Positions 35,801-47,435 are shown, counted from the first letter of the stretch. The stretch: DNA of 64,000 bases from Boswellia sacra (GCA_013180625.2 SNVD02013163.1:1-64000); one strand, 5' to 3'. Numbers and translations are program-made. Notes: generated by a model not told the origin, from the letters alone.

Positions 35801-36981
35801 AAGTGTATGTACAACAACCAAAAGGGTATGAGATTGCAGGTCATGAAAATAAAGTGTACCGTCCCAAAAAAGCCCTTTACGGCTTAAAACAAGCACCACG
35901 TGCTTGGTATGGAAGAATTGATAGGCATTTCAACAACAATGGTTTTCAAAGAAGCCCAAGTGAGCCAACTTTGTATGTCAAAACCAGAGGTACACTCCAT
36001 ATTCTCATTGTTTGTCTCTACGTTGATGACCTGATATATACAAGTAATTGTGATGCTTTATTGAAGGAGTTTAAGCAGTTGATGATAGATGAGTTTGATA
36101 TGATTGATTTGGGGATGATAAATTTCTTTTTGGGGCTGGAAATTAAACAGTGTGGTGAAGGAATTTTTGTTTCACAAGAAAAATATGTCAGTGATCTTCT
36201 TAAAAAAATTAGCTTGAAAGATTGCAATCCTGTGAGTACTCCCATTTGCACTAATCAAAAGTTTAGCTTGGATGATGGTGGAAAAAAAATCGATGTTCAG
36301 CTCTACCGAAGCCTAGTTGGTAATCTATTGTATCTCACAAATAGCAGACCAGATATTTTGCAGGCAACAAGTCTCTTGTCTAGGTTTATGCAAAGTCCAA
36401 GCAAGCATCACTTGGGGGCTGCCAAACAAATTCTCAGATACGTAAAGGGGACAAGTTCATTTGGCATATGGTATAGATAAAATAACAACTTCAACTTGTA
36501 TGGTTTTTCTGACAGTGATTGGGGGGGCTGCATTGATGATCGAAAAAGTACAACAGGTCATGTCTTCACTATGGGAAATGGAGCTATTTCTTGGAGCTCA
36601 AAGAAACAACCATCTATAGCTTTATCATCATCAGAAGCTGAATATATGACTGTAACTGCAGCAGCCTGTCAAGCCGCTTGGTTGCGAAGGATCTTGGATG
36701 ATATGAAGCAAACTCAAGTAGAGGCAACGATTATCTACTGTGATAATCAATCAACAATTGCAATGAAAAAGAATCCAATCAACCATAGTAGGACAAGGCA
36801 TATAGAAACACGTCATCACTTCATAAGAGAGTTGGTTGCTAAAGGAGACATCAAGATGAAATATTGCAATACCAATGATCAAGTTGCTGATCTGTTTACC
36901 AAGCCACTTCCATTGAAGAAATTCATGTTTTTGAGGGATCAATTAGGTGTTGTTAATTTCTACATTAAGGGGGAGTGTTAA
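32898..36981 (+). pseudogene. copia gag-pol polyprotein, almost intact
   Basis: Gag starts at ATG 32898 (MADNHVGVNL) and runs to a TGA at 33552-33554, where CGA is likely ancestral. The Gly/Arg-rich tail continues in the same frame to about 33690, where the frame shifts. Next come a zinc knuckle CYYCKKYGHIEKFC (33754-33795), protease YLDSGCSNHM (33907), and integrase with WHRRYGHLN and CESC zinc ligands (34300-34420). The catalytic core has DVCGPM, GGEF and KNGVAERKNR. Reverse transcriptase carries FDVKLAFLIGTLEEE (35760) and YVDDL (36020), and RNase H SDSDWGGCIDDRKSTTG (36505). A TAA at 36478 interrupts RNase H. It ends at 36981. Only three lesions separate it from an open frame. Confidence 0.9.
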
Positions 36982-37276
36982 AGATTAATGTAGAATATTA
37001 TTTCTTTAACAATTACTAATCTGGTGAGTAATTGGTGATCAAACAATATCTTATTTTGATTTAGTCAAATAAGATTTAGTCTATTAGTTGAGTTGTGGTT
37101 GCAGATTTTTAGGAAATAATGTGATTGTTTGTTACATTGTACTGCTATATAAAGAGTGGTTCATAGAGTGAATAAAGTGTGCATTTCCAGTTCATTTTTC
37201 TCTGCCTTGCAAGTATTTGATAAAATTTTCCTTAGAGTTATTTTTGTTCTTGTGTTACAGCTCTATATTTTTAACA
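36976..37276 (+). repeat. 3' LTR of the + copia
   Basis: About 97% identical to 32571-32869 by eye. The pol stop (36979-36981) overlaps its first bases. Confidence 0.95.
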
Positions 37277-37699
37277 ATAAGACACAGGCTCTTTGAGGAA
37301 ATAGTTTGCTTTCGATAAGTTTTACGGGAAGAAACGTGATGATAGAGAGAGAAATCCCATCAATTTGCGGGAAGTACATGCACTTGAGAAAGCAAGTATT
37401 CAAATATATGAGCTACTAATTCTGGATTTTACTTGAACCCTTTTTTGTAAAATAAAAATAAAATTCTTCTCATTGAAATTGTATGCAATGCTTCTATATC
37501 ATAAATTGACAAATCATTTATCCACTGCTGACCCTGATGGGCAGAATAAAGAAGCCAAACAACTACAGGTCTTGCAGGTACTGTATCCTGGTTATTTATC
37601 TATAATGACTTCCATTTTTTGCATTCCCATTTTTTTTTAAATGGCCATCCTTCTTCGCTTTTTAGCACAAATATGCAAAATAAAGGTTTATGACCATGC

Positions 37700-38049
37700 T
37701 ATTGGGGATGCAATGCAAACTCAGAACAGATTTTGGGAGAAAATTAACTTGTATTAACAGAGAAAATTCAATATACAAGATTTACACAAAAATTCCCCTA
37801 AATAATTTCCTGGAGCTCTCCTGGCTCTCTAATTCCTAAACTCTCTGGTTTAGTTCCTCTCTGGGATACCTCTAATGCATTATCAAGGCAGAATTCGTCC
37901 CATATTTATAGGGAAAATTCTACATACAATTTCAAAGGGTTGGCCACGTACCATTGACTTACCTCCAATGGAGGTGCCTAACCTTGACTATTAATTTAAT
38001 CACATGGGAGGGATTCTGGAAGGCTCATGCATCATGCATGAGCTCATCA
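37700..38049 (-). repeat. 3' LTR of the - copia
   Basis: 350 bp. Partner of 42769-43118. Contains the nested palindrome ATGCATCATGCATGAGCTCAT near its U3 edge. Confidence 0.95.
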
Positions 38050-38105
38050 ATTCTCCCCCTCCATCCCATGTGAAAAGGGAGTAACAACAAAAGTAATTAG
38101 ATAGC

Positions 38106-41100
38106 TTCTAATCCAACTATGTCTCTGCATAGTTCTAGCTTGTCTCTAGTGACTACTTTTGTTAACATGTCGGCTGGATTCTCTTTAGTATGGATCTTCA
38201 CTAGTTTCAACAGTTGCTTGTCCATCACCTCGCGTATCTAATGATAGCGAATGTCGATATGCTTCGTTCGAGAATGGTACACTGAATTCTTGCTCAAATC
38301 CAGAGCACTTTGACTGTCGTAGTGTACTTTGTACTCCTTTTGCTCAATCCCAAGTTCTTGGAGAAACCGCTTCAACCACAACATTTCTTTTCCAGCTTCC
38401 GCTGCGGCAATGTATTCTGCCTCTATCGTGGATAGCGCAACACACTTCTGTAGTCTTGACTGCCATGACACAGCCCCTGCAAAAGTGTAAACAAAACCTG
38501 ATGTAGATTTCCTACTGTCAGGATCTCCGGCCATATCTGAATCTGTATAGCCTTCCAAGATTGGATTAGCTCCCCCATAACACAAGCATATCTTCGAGGT
38601 ACCTTTAAGGTATCTGAGAATCCACTTGATGACTCCTACAGCATGAGCAATATCTGGCCTTGTACACACCATGACATACAACAAACTTCCTACAGCAGAA
38701 GAATAGGGCACCGACGCCATGTCCTCTATCTCTTTCTTGGATGAGGGACATGATCTCTTGCTCAGCTTGAAGTGATTAGCCAGTGGTACACTAACTGGCT
38801 TAGCACTATCCATGTTGAACCTTTGAATCACCCGTTCAACATATTTCTCTTGAGACAGCCATAATTTCTTCTGTTTCCTGTCTTGACGAATGTGCATCCC
38901 TAAGATTTGCTGAGCTGGTCCCAAGTCCTTCATATCGAAGGTTTTTGAAAGTTCCTTCTTCAGCTGCTTTATTTTTGTTGCATCCTTCCCGACGATCAAC
39001 ATGTCGTCTACATATAGTATGAGTGTAACAAAGTCTCCACCTGGAAGTTTCTGGAAGTAGACACACTGGTCTGCAGCGGTTCTTTTGTACCCATGACTCA
39101 CCATGAAGGAGTCAAACTTCTTGTACCATTGCCTTGGTGCTTGTTTGAGGCCATACAAGCTCTTTTTAAGCTTGCACATGAGGTGTTCTTTTTCTTGAAC
39201 CTCGAACCCTTCTGGCTGCTCCATGTAGATTTCTTCATGCAAGTCTCCATGAAGAAATGCTGTCTTCACATCCATCTGTTCAAGCTCCAAATCAAGACTT
39301 GTTGTCAATCCGAGGATGACGCGGATTGAGGACATTTTTACTACCGGTGAAAAGATTTCATCAAAGTCAATTCCTTTCTGCTGAAGGAATCCTTTTACCA
39401 CCAATCGGGCTTTGTGCTTCATCACCTTTCCTGTTCCATCTTTCTTGAGCTTGAATACCCACTTGTTCTTCAGTGCCTTCTTTCCATCTGGGAGCTCGAC
39501 CAGTTCATAAGTTTTGTTCTTCTCAAGAGAATTCATCTCATCTCGCATTGCATGCAGCCATCGTTCTTTTTCTGGATGAGATAAAGCTTCATGAAAGCTT
39601 TCTGGCTCCCCCTCATCAGTAAGCAGTGTATACTTTGATTTCGGATATCTCCTCGACGGAATCCGACCTCGCTCAGATCGTCGTAGTTGAGGTTCTTCAT
39701 TTCTAGGAGGTACAGCAGCTTCTATAGGTGATTGTGGCTCCCCCGGCTCAGCAATCTCTTCATTTTCTTCCTCCTGATCTGCTTCTGGAACTTCGTCTGG
39801 TACCTCGTCATTTCTTGTAGCATTTGGTGTTGGGGTAGAATCTGCAACAATATTTGGGGCACTGCTAGTGGGATTTGTAGATATTGTTGTCTTTTCAGCG
39901 TCTTCATATGTTTGGTCTTCGTGAAATACGACATCTCTGCTCAGGATGACTTTCTTTTCTTTGGGATCCCATAATCTGTATCCGAATTCTTCATCTCCAT
40001 AACCGATGAAGATACATGGAACAGTTCTTGCATCGAGCTTCTGTCTGGGCTCCTTGGATACATGTACGAAGGCTAAACAACCAAACACTTTCAAATGATT
40101 ATAGGAGGGCTTTTTATTGGACCATACCTTTTCTGGAATCTCGAAGTTCAGTGGCGCCGATGGTGCTCTGTTGATTAAGTAACAGGCGGTGCGAACTGCC
40201 TCCCCCTAGAATGGCTTGGGTAAATTAGCCAATCTGAGCATGCTTCTGACTCATTCCATGATGGTTCGATTCATCCTCTCGGCCACTCCATTGTGCTGTG
40301 GTGTGCGTGGGACCGTTCTTTCATGTCGAATGCCATATCTTTGACAGTAAGCATTGAACTCTCTGGAGGTATACTCGCCTCCGTTATTTGATCGAAGGCA
40401 TTTTAATTTCTTACCCGTTTCACGTTCTACCATGGCGTGAAACTCTTTGAACTTCTCCAGAACTTCATCCTTCATCCTGAGGAAATACACCCACACTTTC
40501 CGAGATGCATCATCAATGAAGGTCAAGAAATACCTTTTACCGCCTAAGGACTCGACTTTGAGAGGTCCGCATACATCACTGTGTACTAGCTCCAACAGCT
40601 GTGTTTTCTTCACTGATGAGGAGCTGAATGACACCCTCCGTTGTTTCCCGTACAAACAATAGTCGCAAGGATGAGACGCTGCATCCTTGGAAACAGTGAT
40701 CAACTTCTTTTTCTGAAGAGTTGATAAACCCTTTTCACCCATGTGACCGAGCCTTTTATGCCACAAATCCAGAGGTACCATGTGCTCTGCTACATGAAGG
40801 CTCTCTCCGTTTATCTTTACATGAGTTCTGTAAAGATTATCACATAATTTACCTCGAGCAACCACCATGACCCCTTTCAACATCTTCCAAGTACCATTAG
40901 TGAAGCAGCTCTCATAACCTTGCTGATCAAAGGCTTTTACCGAGAGCAAGTTGAGTCGAAGATCTGGCACATGACGAACATCCTTCAAAGTTATTTTGCA
41001 TCCGACGTTCGTTTAGAATTGAATATTGCCAATTCCCATAATTTTGGCAGTGCTGTTGTTTCCCATCTTCACTATCCCAAAGTCTCCTGCTTTGTACGTG

Positions 41101-42047
41101 GTGAAGATCTCTCTGCAAGAAGTGACGTGACAGGAAGCTGTTGTGTCAATTATCCATTCTACTCATTGGTCTGCTGTGTGGAAGCACGTCTCTTCTGCAC
41201 AGATGGTCACATCTTCTACCACTGTTACTCGTAGCTCGTTGCTACTTTGTGCTTGTGAACTCTCCTGGTTCTGCTTCTGAAGACTGCGACAGTTTTTCTT
41301 CATATGACCCTCTTTACCACAGTGATAGTATTTGTAGGTGGGTCTCCGCCCATCTGTTGATCTGCCCCTTCTGTTTGTTGATCTTCCTCTGCTTTTGCTT
41401 CTACCTCTTCTCCAGTCTTCACCTCGAGACTATCTTCCTCGATTCTCCATGATGTAGGCTTCATCTTGACTGGCGCCTGCATTTTTTCTTCTCACCTCCT
41501 CGTTCATCAAGGCATCCTTAACCATTGATAAGGTAAGTTTGCCTCCGGGTGCTGAATTACTGATGGAGACTACTAACGTCTCCCATAAATCTGGAAGGGA
41601 ACTGAGAAGTAGAATTGCTTGTTCTTCGTCTCCAAGCTGTAACTCGACTGCTGTCAACTGATTCACCAAGTTCTGGAACTCACTTGTATGTTCTGCTACA
41701 GGAGTTCCGCTCTGCAATTTCAAGTTTACAAGCCGTCTCATCAGGATGGCTTTGTTCTGTGCTGACTTGGCTTGATACATACTCTCTAATTTTTTCCATA
41801 GAGTATATGCATCTGTTTCTTTGGCTACATGGTGGAAGACACTATGATCGATCCATTGTCAGATCTGACCGATGCATTTTCTGTTAATTTTCTTCCACTT
41901 TGCCTCTTTTTCTATCTCAGGTCTCTGCCCTTCAAATTCTATAGGGTCATATAGATCCTTACAACTAAGGAGATCCTCCATCCTGAGCCTCTATAGTGTG
42001 TAATTGGTAGCAGTCAATTTAATCATGGCTCCAGATGATTCTTCCAT
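38106..42047 (-). pseudogene. Tnt1-like copia gag-pol, broken by stops
   Basis: Read right to left: Gag from ATG 42047 (MEESSGAMIKLTATNY), with TAG and TGA where Trp and Arg codons are usual (near 41995 and 41858). Gag continues through FQNLVNQLTAVE near 41670. A zinc knuckle (CHCG.EGHMKKNC) is near 41310. The pre-integrase region is KDVRHVPDLRLNLLS near 40985, WHKRLGHMGEKGL near 40770 and CDYCLYGKQ near 40660. Integrase has HSDVCGPLKVES near 40580 and stops at about 40246 and 40208. Reverse transcriptase has MDVKTAFLHGDLHEE (39270) and LYVDDML (39020). RNase H has YTDSDMAGDPDSRKSTSG (38550) and a stop at 38238. A short in-frame deletion precedes KWILRYLKGTSK near 38640. Not autonomous. Confidence 0.9.
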
Positions 42048-42383
42048 TTTAGAATAATTAAATCACTAAAATAGAAATTGAATTTCAAAAATCCGAGCCC
42101 ACCGTTACCTCCGGAACGGTAAAAAATGGTGGAATAGCCTCTTCCGGGGCTCAAAAATTCTTTTCATGCAATAAATACTAAGCTTGAAAATTCCAAGGAC
42201 TCAACTGAAATTTCTTAAGGGCTAAACTAAAATTTCAGAAAACCAAAGGGGGCATAATATCATTCACCAGAACTACAGGGGCCAAACTGATATTTTCTAA
42301 GGACTGAAATGTAAATTTCAAAAATTCAGGGGGTCAAAAGGTAATTACCCAGAAATACAGGGGCCAAAATGAAATTTTCCTGA

Positions 42384-42489
42384 TGACGTGGCATATGGGG
42401 TCCACCTTGATGACGTGGCTCTGACGTGGCGACGCGTGGATGATGACGTGGACTTTTCTGACGTGGTTGTGCTGACGTGGCTGACGTGG
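42384..42489. promoter_or_regulatory. Seven TGACGTGG motifs in the copia leader
   Basis: TGACGTGG occurs seven times in 106 bp, between the primer site and the gag start of the - copia (reading CCACGTCA on the element strand). TGACGTGG combines a TGACG half-site with an ACGTGG core, the class bound by plant bZIP factors (TGA, HY5 or ABF types). The block is GC-rich in an AT-rich window. Upstream in the leader (42190-42380) a roughly 55-bp unit with GGGGCCAAACTGAAAT is repeated several times. Confidence 0.65.
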
Positions 42490-42768
42490 GTCGTCTTCTT
42501 CCTTGAGACACGCGTGCAGCGCGTGAGGCGAGTGAAGCCCACTCGCAGTGCAGGCAGGCTGCGCGTGCGGCTTCTCTGGACGTCAGATCGATCGCTGAAA
42601 AATAACAGAATGATCAGCACGACGTCACGAACACACAGAACACTTCAAATTCGAAATTCGAACATTTTCCGAAAAATCGAAATTTTCCAGAAACAGGGGA
42701 CGAATTTTCTCTGAATTTTTTCTCTATGTTCTGACGTTTCAAGAGCTCAACGAGGCTCTGATACCACT

Positions 42769-43118
42769 TGTTGGGGATGCAATGTAAACTCAGAACAGAT
42801 TTTGGGAGAAAATTAACTTGTATTAAAAGAGAAAATTCAATATACAAGATTTACACAAAAACTCCCCTAAATAATTTCCTGGAGCTCTCATGGCTCTCTA
42901 ATTCCTAAACTCTCTGGTTTAGTTCCTCTCTGGGATACCTCTAATGCATTATCAAGGCAGAATTCGTCCTATATTTATAGGGAAAATTCTGCATACAATT
43001 TCAAAGGGTTGGCCACCTACCATTGACTTACCTCCAATGGAGGTGCCTAACCTTAACTATTAATTTAATCACATGGGAGGGATTCTGGAAGGCTCATGCA
43101 TCATGCATGAGCTCATCA
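42769..43118 (-). repeat. 5' LTR of the - copia
   Basis: 350 bp. On - a TATAAATA box lies at 42972-42979, the likely promoter of the element. Confidence 0.95.
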
Positions 43119-43649
43119 CATGCGCCTTGGAAACCCTGGTTTTATCTTTTGCACTGGTTCTAACACTAATTCGTGTTTCACATTGCAGCTTAGAGAAATG
43201 CTTCATCTTCTGGTACATACATCACAATGCCGTTTGCGACGTCGCCAATACCCTGATTGCTGAAAGGTGAAGGGGATTTACGGGCATGATAGACGATGCA
43301 AATCCTGTGCATCTGTAGGTTGTTTTCTTTGTAAGAAAATTTGGTGTGTCCTGCAACTCCATTCTCGAGCATGCATGGAGTCTGAGTGCCCCATCCCGCG
43401 CTGCAGGTTTATGCATCATTTTATCTCATTCATGTAGAACTACTGAAATGCTTTCTTCCCTATTAATGCATTTTTTTGTTGATTTGTTTCAGAGATCTTA
43501 AAGAACATCTGAGGAGGCAACAGCAGCGGTCTGATTTCCGAGGAAGGGCTGCTTTGACGGAGATGATGAGGCAGAGAGGAGCAGAAGTTCGAGGCAACTA
43601 TGGATGGCTGAATTGTACATGTAAATCATTGATTTTGGTGAGAAAATAG

Positions 43650-45199
43650 CAGATAGTAAGGGAGATGGACAGTAGTTCTGCTGCACTGCCTAGATGGCAG
43701 TGGCAGAAAGTGTGAGGACTAGACGGTCAGAGGGGTACATACGCAGCTGGAGGCAGCATCATTGCATTTTGTTGAGACCGTGATTCTTGATTGTTATATG
43801 CTTGCTTTCCACGAAGCTTGTTTTTAACTTTATTTTCAAGTAATATTTTTTACTTACAAATGAAAGTAAATTTCACAAACCATCCTGTCGTTCGCGAGTC
43901 ATTATCCTACAGGATAGTTAATCTGAGTCATGATTTTGAATCAATCGCTCCCTTCCCCCCAGAAATATAGAAAATCTACGCTTTTGTGAAACAGATATTG
44001 TTGTTAAAGAAATACTGGGAATTGAATTGTCAACTAGGCGCGTCTCCCGGGAACCATAATAAATCACATGCTGTCTCTCTCTCTCTCTCTCTCTCAAATT
44101 AGAACCAACAATTATTGAGTCACCAATCATCTCATGTTGATTTTTTTTATTAGGGACAAAAATGGGTCATTGTACATGTTAAGGGTCAAACTACCCTACA
44201 GTAGATGAGAGTGAGATGTTTGCGCATTCTAATTTTTTAGGGTCAAATAAATATGTATTTAATTTTAGGGTTATATTTGACATTAGCAAATCTAAGTAAA
44301 CAACTAGTTCAAACAACTAAATTCATACAAACAACTTGACATGATAAAATCTCATTAAGTAAAATAAAAAGAAAATTAGAGAATTTTCAATAAATAAATT
44401 AGGATCCATTTATTCAGTGACTTAATAAGATTGTACGTGTTTGGCAAATATAAGTTGGTTGTATATCCCAAATTATTGATTTGAAATTTAATCAAATTAT
44501 TAAATTAGAAGAGAGAGAGAGAGAGAGAGAGAGAACTCAGTTAATATGTTAAAATATTTCATAATTTTATTTGTAAATATGTAATTATTGTACAAAAATA
44601 GATGAATTTTTTATATTTATTAAGGGTAATATGAAATTTTATTTCTTAATTAATCTCAACAATTTTTCATTAACTTTTTACTCTTGCAAGAGCAGGATTA
44701 TATGTATTCCGAACCTAAGGAATTATCGTTTTATTTTATTTTTCTTCTCAAACCTAAGGGGAAAATTTATTTACCGATTAACATTATATAAATATTCTTT
44801 AATATTTTTAACCTTTGCAATTAAAAATAAAAATAAACCAAATGCATACATCTAAAATAATAAAATATGTATGATAATTTGAATCACATTACAAACTTAT
44901 AGAGCAAAGCTTTAGCGTGATACTTCGGTGATTTATCTAGTATCATTTGTTATACATAGATTAATTGAAAGTTAATAAAATACATAAAATAAATTAATGA
45001 TAACATGAAAGCATTACATAAAGAGCATAAAAAGCATTACATAAATTAGTTAATAAAGTACATAAAATAACCTAATTAGCATAATTAGGTTATTCATGTG
45101 AGTCATCCTCATCTTCTAATTTCCACCAGTTGTCACAGTCAAAAGCTTGTTTACCCATACTAGGTCTGTCTTGTTGTCCCAGTAAGGAATTTTTTTACA
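43650..45199. other. Gene-free stretch with CT and GA microsatellites
   Basis: Follows the HAC stop; the first few hundred bases may be its 3' UTR. Microsatellites: (TC)11 at 44074-44095 and (GA)12 at 44510-44534. A short frame on - at about 45088-45165 ends in an acidic tail (LEDEDDSHE) and looks like a protein C-terminus, but I do not recognise it. Confidence 0.45.
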
Positions 45200-45930
45200 A
45201 AAGTTCCTGGAGAAAGGGTTCCTCCAGGCTGGGAGGATCTTGAGAATCGTGAAACTAAGAGAGATGAGCTTGGACATTAGGCAAATCAACTCCCTGACCC
45301 CCTTGTATCAGAAACTTAATAAGGTAAATTCAATCACAAACTTTAACACTTTCTCAAGTCTCTTTGGGAAATTTTTCAATTTGTTCTCCACCAACTTTAG
45401 AGACTTTGCAACTATTCTAAGTTTCTTATCGAATATAACAATGTTCGAAAGAAGCTTGGCAAAGTTTGTGAAAGACTTGAACTCAAAATCAAGTGCAAAG
45501 GAAACTCATCTTCGTGTCCTTGTCCCACAAACAAAAGGAAACATTTGAGAAGATTCAAAGCTCATCCTTCTTCCTGGCCTAAGAAAACAAAAAGATTCTT
45601 TCGCAAAAAAAAAGACAAACAAAAGACCTAACCGGTGTTTTATCTATCAACACCAAGGTCACTGCAAAAACAATGCCTTTAGAAGAAAAGGAAAAAAAAA
45701 AAAGTCTTTCACACAATCCCTCAAATCACAAAAGTCTCTCGTATGGAAGAAGATCTTGAATCATTTTTCTCTGAACAAGATGACGAAATAGAAGATACTC
45801 AGTTTATAATTAGCTATCAAGATACTCCTCCAGAAGATTCATATGACCCCTATGATTCTTATGTCGTTCCACCAATAAAAGACACTGAAACTCCTCGTTC
45901 TTTTCATAAACTAACTTCAAAAATTTTGTC
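45200..45930 (+). pseudogene. Probable endogenous caulimovirid (pararetrovirus) capsid-region fragment
   Basis: Several frames of one decayed reading region lie in order. About 45440-45620 has a Cys-poor helical stretch, then a C-x-C pair followed by a Lys/Arg/His-rich run and a KRFFRKKK-type basic cluster. Directly after, near 45635-45670, comes a CCHC-like knuckle whose second and last Cys are changed. Then 45744-45900 is strongly acidic (Glu/Asp/Ser). Basic cluster, CCHC and acidic tail in this order are typical of capsid C-termini in plant pararetroviruses such as petuviruses and florendoviruses. Frames change at least three times and no movement, protease or reverse transcriptase region is seen nearby. 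It is an inert genomic fossil. A copia gag remnant is the main alternative. Confidence 0.55.
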
Positions 45931-46516
45931 ATATCAAATGCAATATCATTGGTATTATCCTCTTGTTCCAAACTAACCTTCTTATCCATGCTCGCTTCAA
46001 GATATGCTGAAGATTTCTTTTGTTGTTACCTAAGAAATTGATTGCTAGACTTGCAACTCTAGCATTATCAATACCAGGGATGATGGTAGTGTTGTGTGCA
46101 CGTATTTTCATAATTGTCTTCAAAAACGGGGTGCTATGGGTTATTATACTTTTTATTGTAATTGCTTCTATGCCATTCATTTTGTTCACCAAACAACAAT
46201 GGCATCTCTTTTTTTGATGTGGCGAGTTCAACCAATAGAAGTAGTTGTCTATTCCACTCTAATAAAATGTATATACTCTTTCCTATAAAGAAGGTAAAGA
46301 TATGGAGCCTACAAAAGGTGTTGTAGCTTGAGTGTACGCTTTTGTAATATTTCGTTCAATTTGTATATTCAAAAGCTACTAATATTGCAAACAAAATGCA
46401 TACTAATTGTACGAAGCTACTAGCTAAAAATGAATGATAAAAGATTATTAATATGGAATTCCCAATAAATCATGAACTAATACGTTACATGATATAAATA
46501 TAGTTATATATAAATT
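45931..46516. other. Spacer between capsid-like fragment and Sirevirus
   Basis: No clear gene. 46257-46345 contains AATAAAATGTATATACTC, CCTATAAAGAAGG and a following TG-rich tract. These could be a decayed pararetrovirus promoter or terminator region, but nothing proves it. Confidence 0.3.
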
Positions 46517-47435
46517 TGTTAGTGTCAATGCGACACTTGGCAAACTTCATGCATGTGCAATGCATGTGATCAAGATTTATTTTTGTTAACTTGTGATAAA
46601 AACATGTGTGTTGTTCTTTTTCTTAATGCATTATGAAATATTTATTTTAGGAAAAGATTTGATTAATTGATTTTTGGAAAGCTTTAAGATATTTTTGATA
46701 CTTATCCTAATTGGTTAAGTGTCTTAATTGATTGCAATCACTTATTTTGATTACGATATAGTGATATTCTTTCCTACAGTTTGTGATCTTTATCTAATCA
46801 TCCTATTTAGTTTTACAGGGAATTGATAATGATTAGATTTGTTGATTAAAGGACTTATATAACTAATTACGCAGCTAATATAAGGATAGACACTCAAGGC
46901 TTGACGTGGGTGTGTGTGTGTGTGTGTAGAATTGGGAAGTGCACTTGAATGTGTTTGTTTTCCATGTTCTTCATTGTAAACGCTTTATGCTTGAGTGAGT
47001 TAAGACTATGCATGACTCACGTGTGTTGAGTATGTGCATAGATCTTATTTGCAAGGGTTATTAAGTCGTGTAAGTTTAAGAGAGTTGAGTGATTACATGA
47101 TTATATAACAGTTACGTTGATTATGTCTTATTGAAGTAGTGTATTTAAGTCTGATGTGTTTATAAAATGCAATATCAGAAGAGTGTGTGAAGGATTGTGA
47201 TTGTGATCGAGAGTGATCAAGTTTACATAGATTAGGTTAGTAAGTGAGCGGGTGTTTACCACTGTAAAGAGTCCTAAGTTGAGTGTAAATACATACAACA
47301 TAGTAGATTTCAACTGTTGTTGCTCATGGATGTAAGCTAGTTTATAGTCGAACCATGTAAAATCTTCTGTTCCATCTTACTCTATTGTTTTCAATTAAGT
47401 TATTATCAACTATCTGTACACTGCGAAAATTAATA
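46517..47435 (+). repeat. 5' LTR of the second Sirevirus
   Basis: Contains a (TG)n run at about 46911-46928 that is absent from the 3' LTR, and CTCATGGATGTAAGC..GAACCATGTAAA, a decayed form of the Sirevirus LTR block. Confidence 0.85.

Larger units (their letters stand above)
32571..37276 (+). mobile_element. Ty1/copia retrotransposon, nearly complete
   Basis: LTRs of about 300 bp (32571-32869 and 36976-37276) begin TGTTAAAG and end TTAACA. They are flanked by perfect 5-bp duplications ATAAG (32566-32570 and 37277-37281). The primer site TGGTATCAGAGCC starts at 32872 and matches initiator tRNA-Met. The polypurine tract AAGGGGGAG directly precedes the 3' LTR. By eye the LTRs differ by about seven substitutions and two 1-bp indels. 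It lies between HAC exon pieces, in the same direction. Confidence 0.95.
37700..43118 (-). mobile_element. Ty1/copia retrotransposon (Tnt1/Tork-like) on - strand
   Basis: Two 350-bp LTRs (37700-38049 and 42769-43118) begin TGATGAGCTC and end CCCCAACA on -. The outer 3' copy carries a change in its last bases (CAATA). Perfect 5-bp duplications CATGC lie at 37695-37699 and 43119-43123. The primer site GTGGTATCAGAGC (-) lies next to the right LTR at about 42755-42767. The polypurine tract GGAGGGGGAGAAT (-) lies next to the left LTR. It sits in the HAC intron before the TAZ2 exon, opposite to the gene. LTRs differ at about nine positions. Confidence 0.95.
32000..43649 (+). pseudogene. HAC-like: HAC-type (CBP/p300-like) histone acetyltransferase, C-terminal pseudogene
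   Basis: Blocks follow plant HAC proteins in order. Exon 32000-32086 ([23 protein letters not shown]11 domain) ends at GTAAGT. Exon 32187-32364 (RGFTSCCI, TGA at 32238 where Trp is usual, ACPPLK) then jumps directly to the ZZ-finger block [21 protein letters not shown] fragment is at about 37327-37400 (RERNPINLREVHALEK). Exon about 37478-37577 (HKLTNHLSTADPDGQNKEAK) follows. The TAZ2 exon 43189-43406 starts LREMLHLLVHTSQC and has TGA at 43261-43263. The last exon 43493-43649 has DLKEHLRRQQQRSDF. Intact HACs acetylate histones in the nucleus. Well over 100 residues are missing between KAT11 and ZZ, and the 5' part is absent. Two copia elements lie in it. Confidence 0.85.

Noticed and set aside
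39093..39974. Frames on + within the - copia
   Set aside because: Antisense shadows of reverse transcriptase coding sequence.
42326..42714. Arg/Thr-rich frames on both strands
   Set aside because: GC-rich TGACGTGG repeats in the copia leader stay open by composition; position before gag and the repetitive content argue against coding.
44074..44534. CT and GA runs as a possible CRISPR-like or satellite array
   Set aside because: They are simple microsatellites without spacers or longer repeat units.
46020..46288. Hydrophobic frames as a possible membrane gene
   Set aside because: Several overlapping short frames, none with conserved motifs; they lie in spacer DNA between fossil elements.
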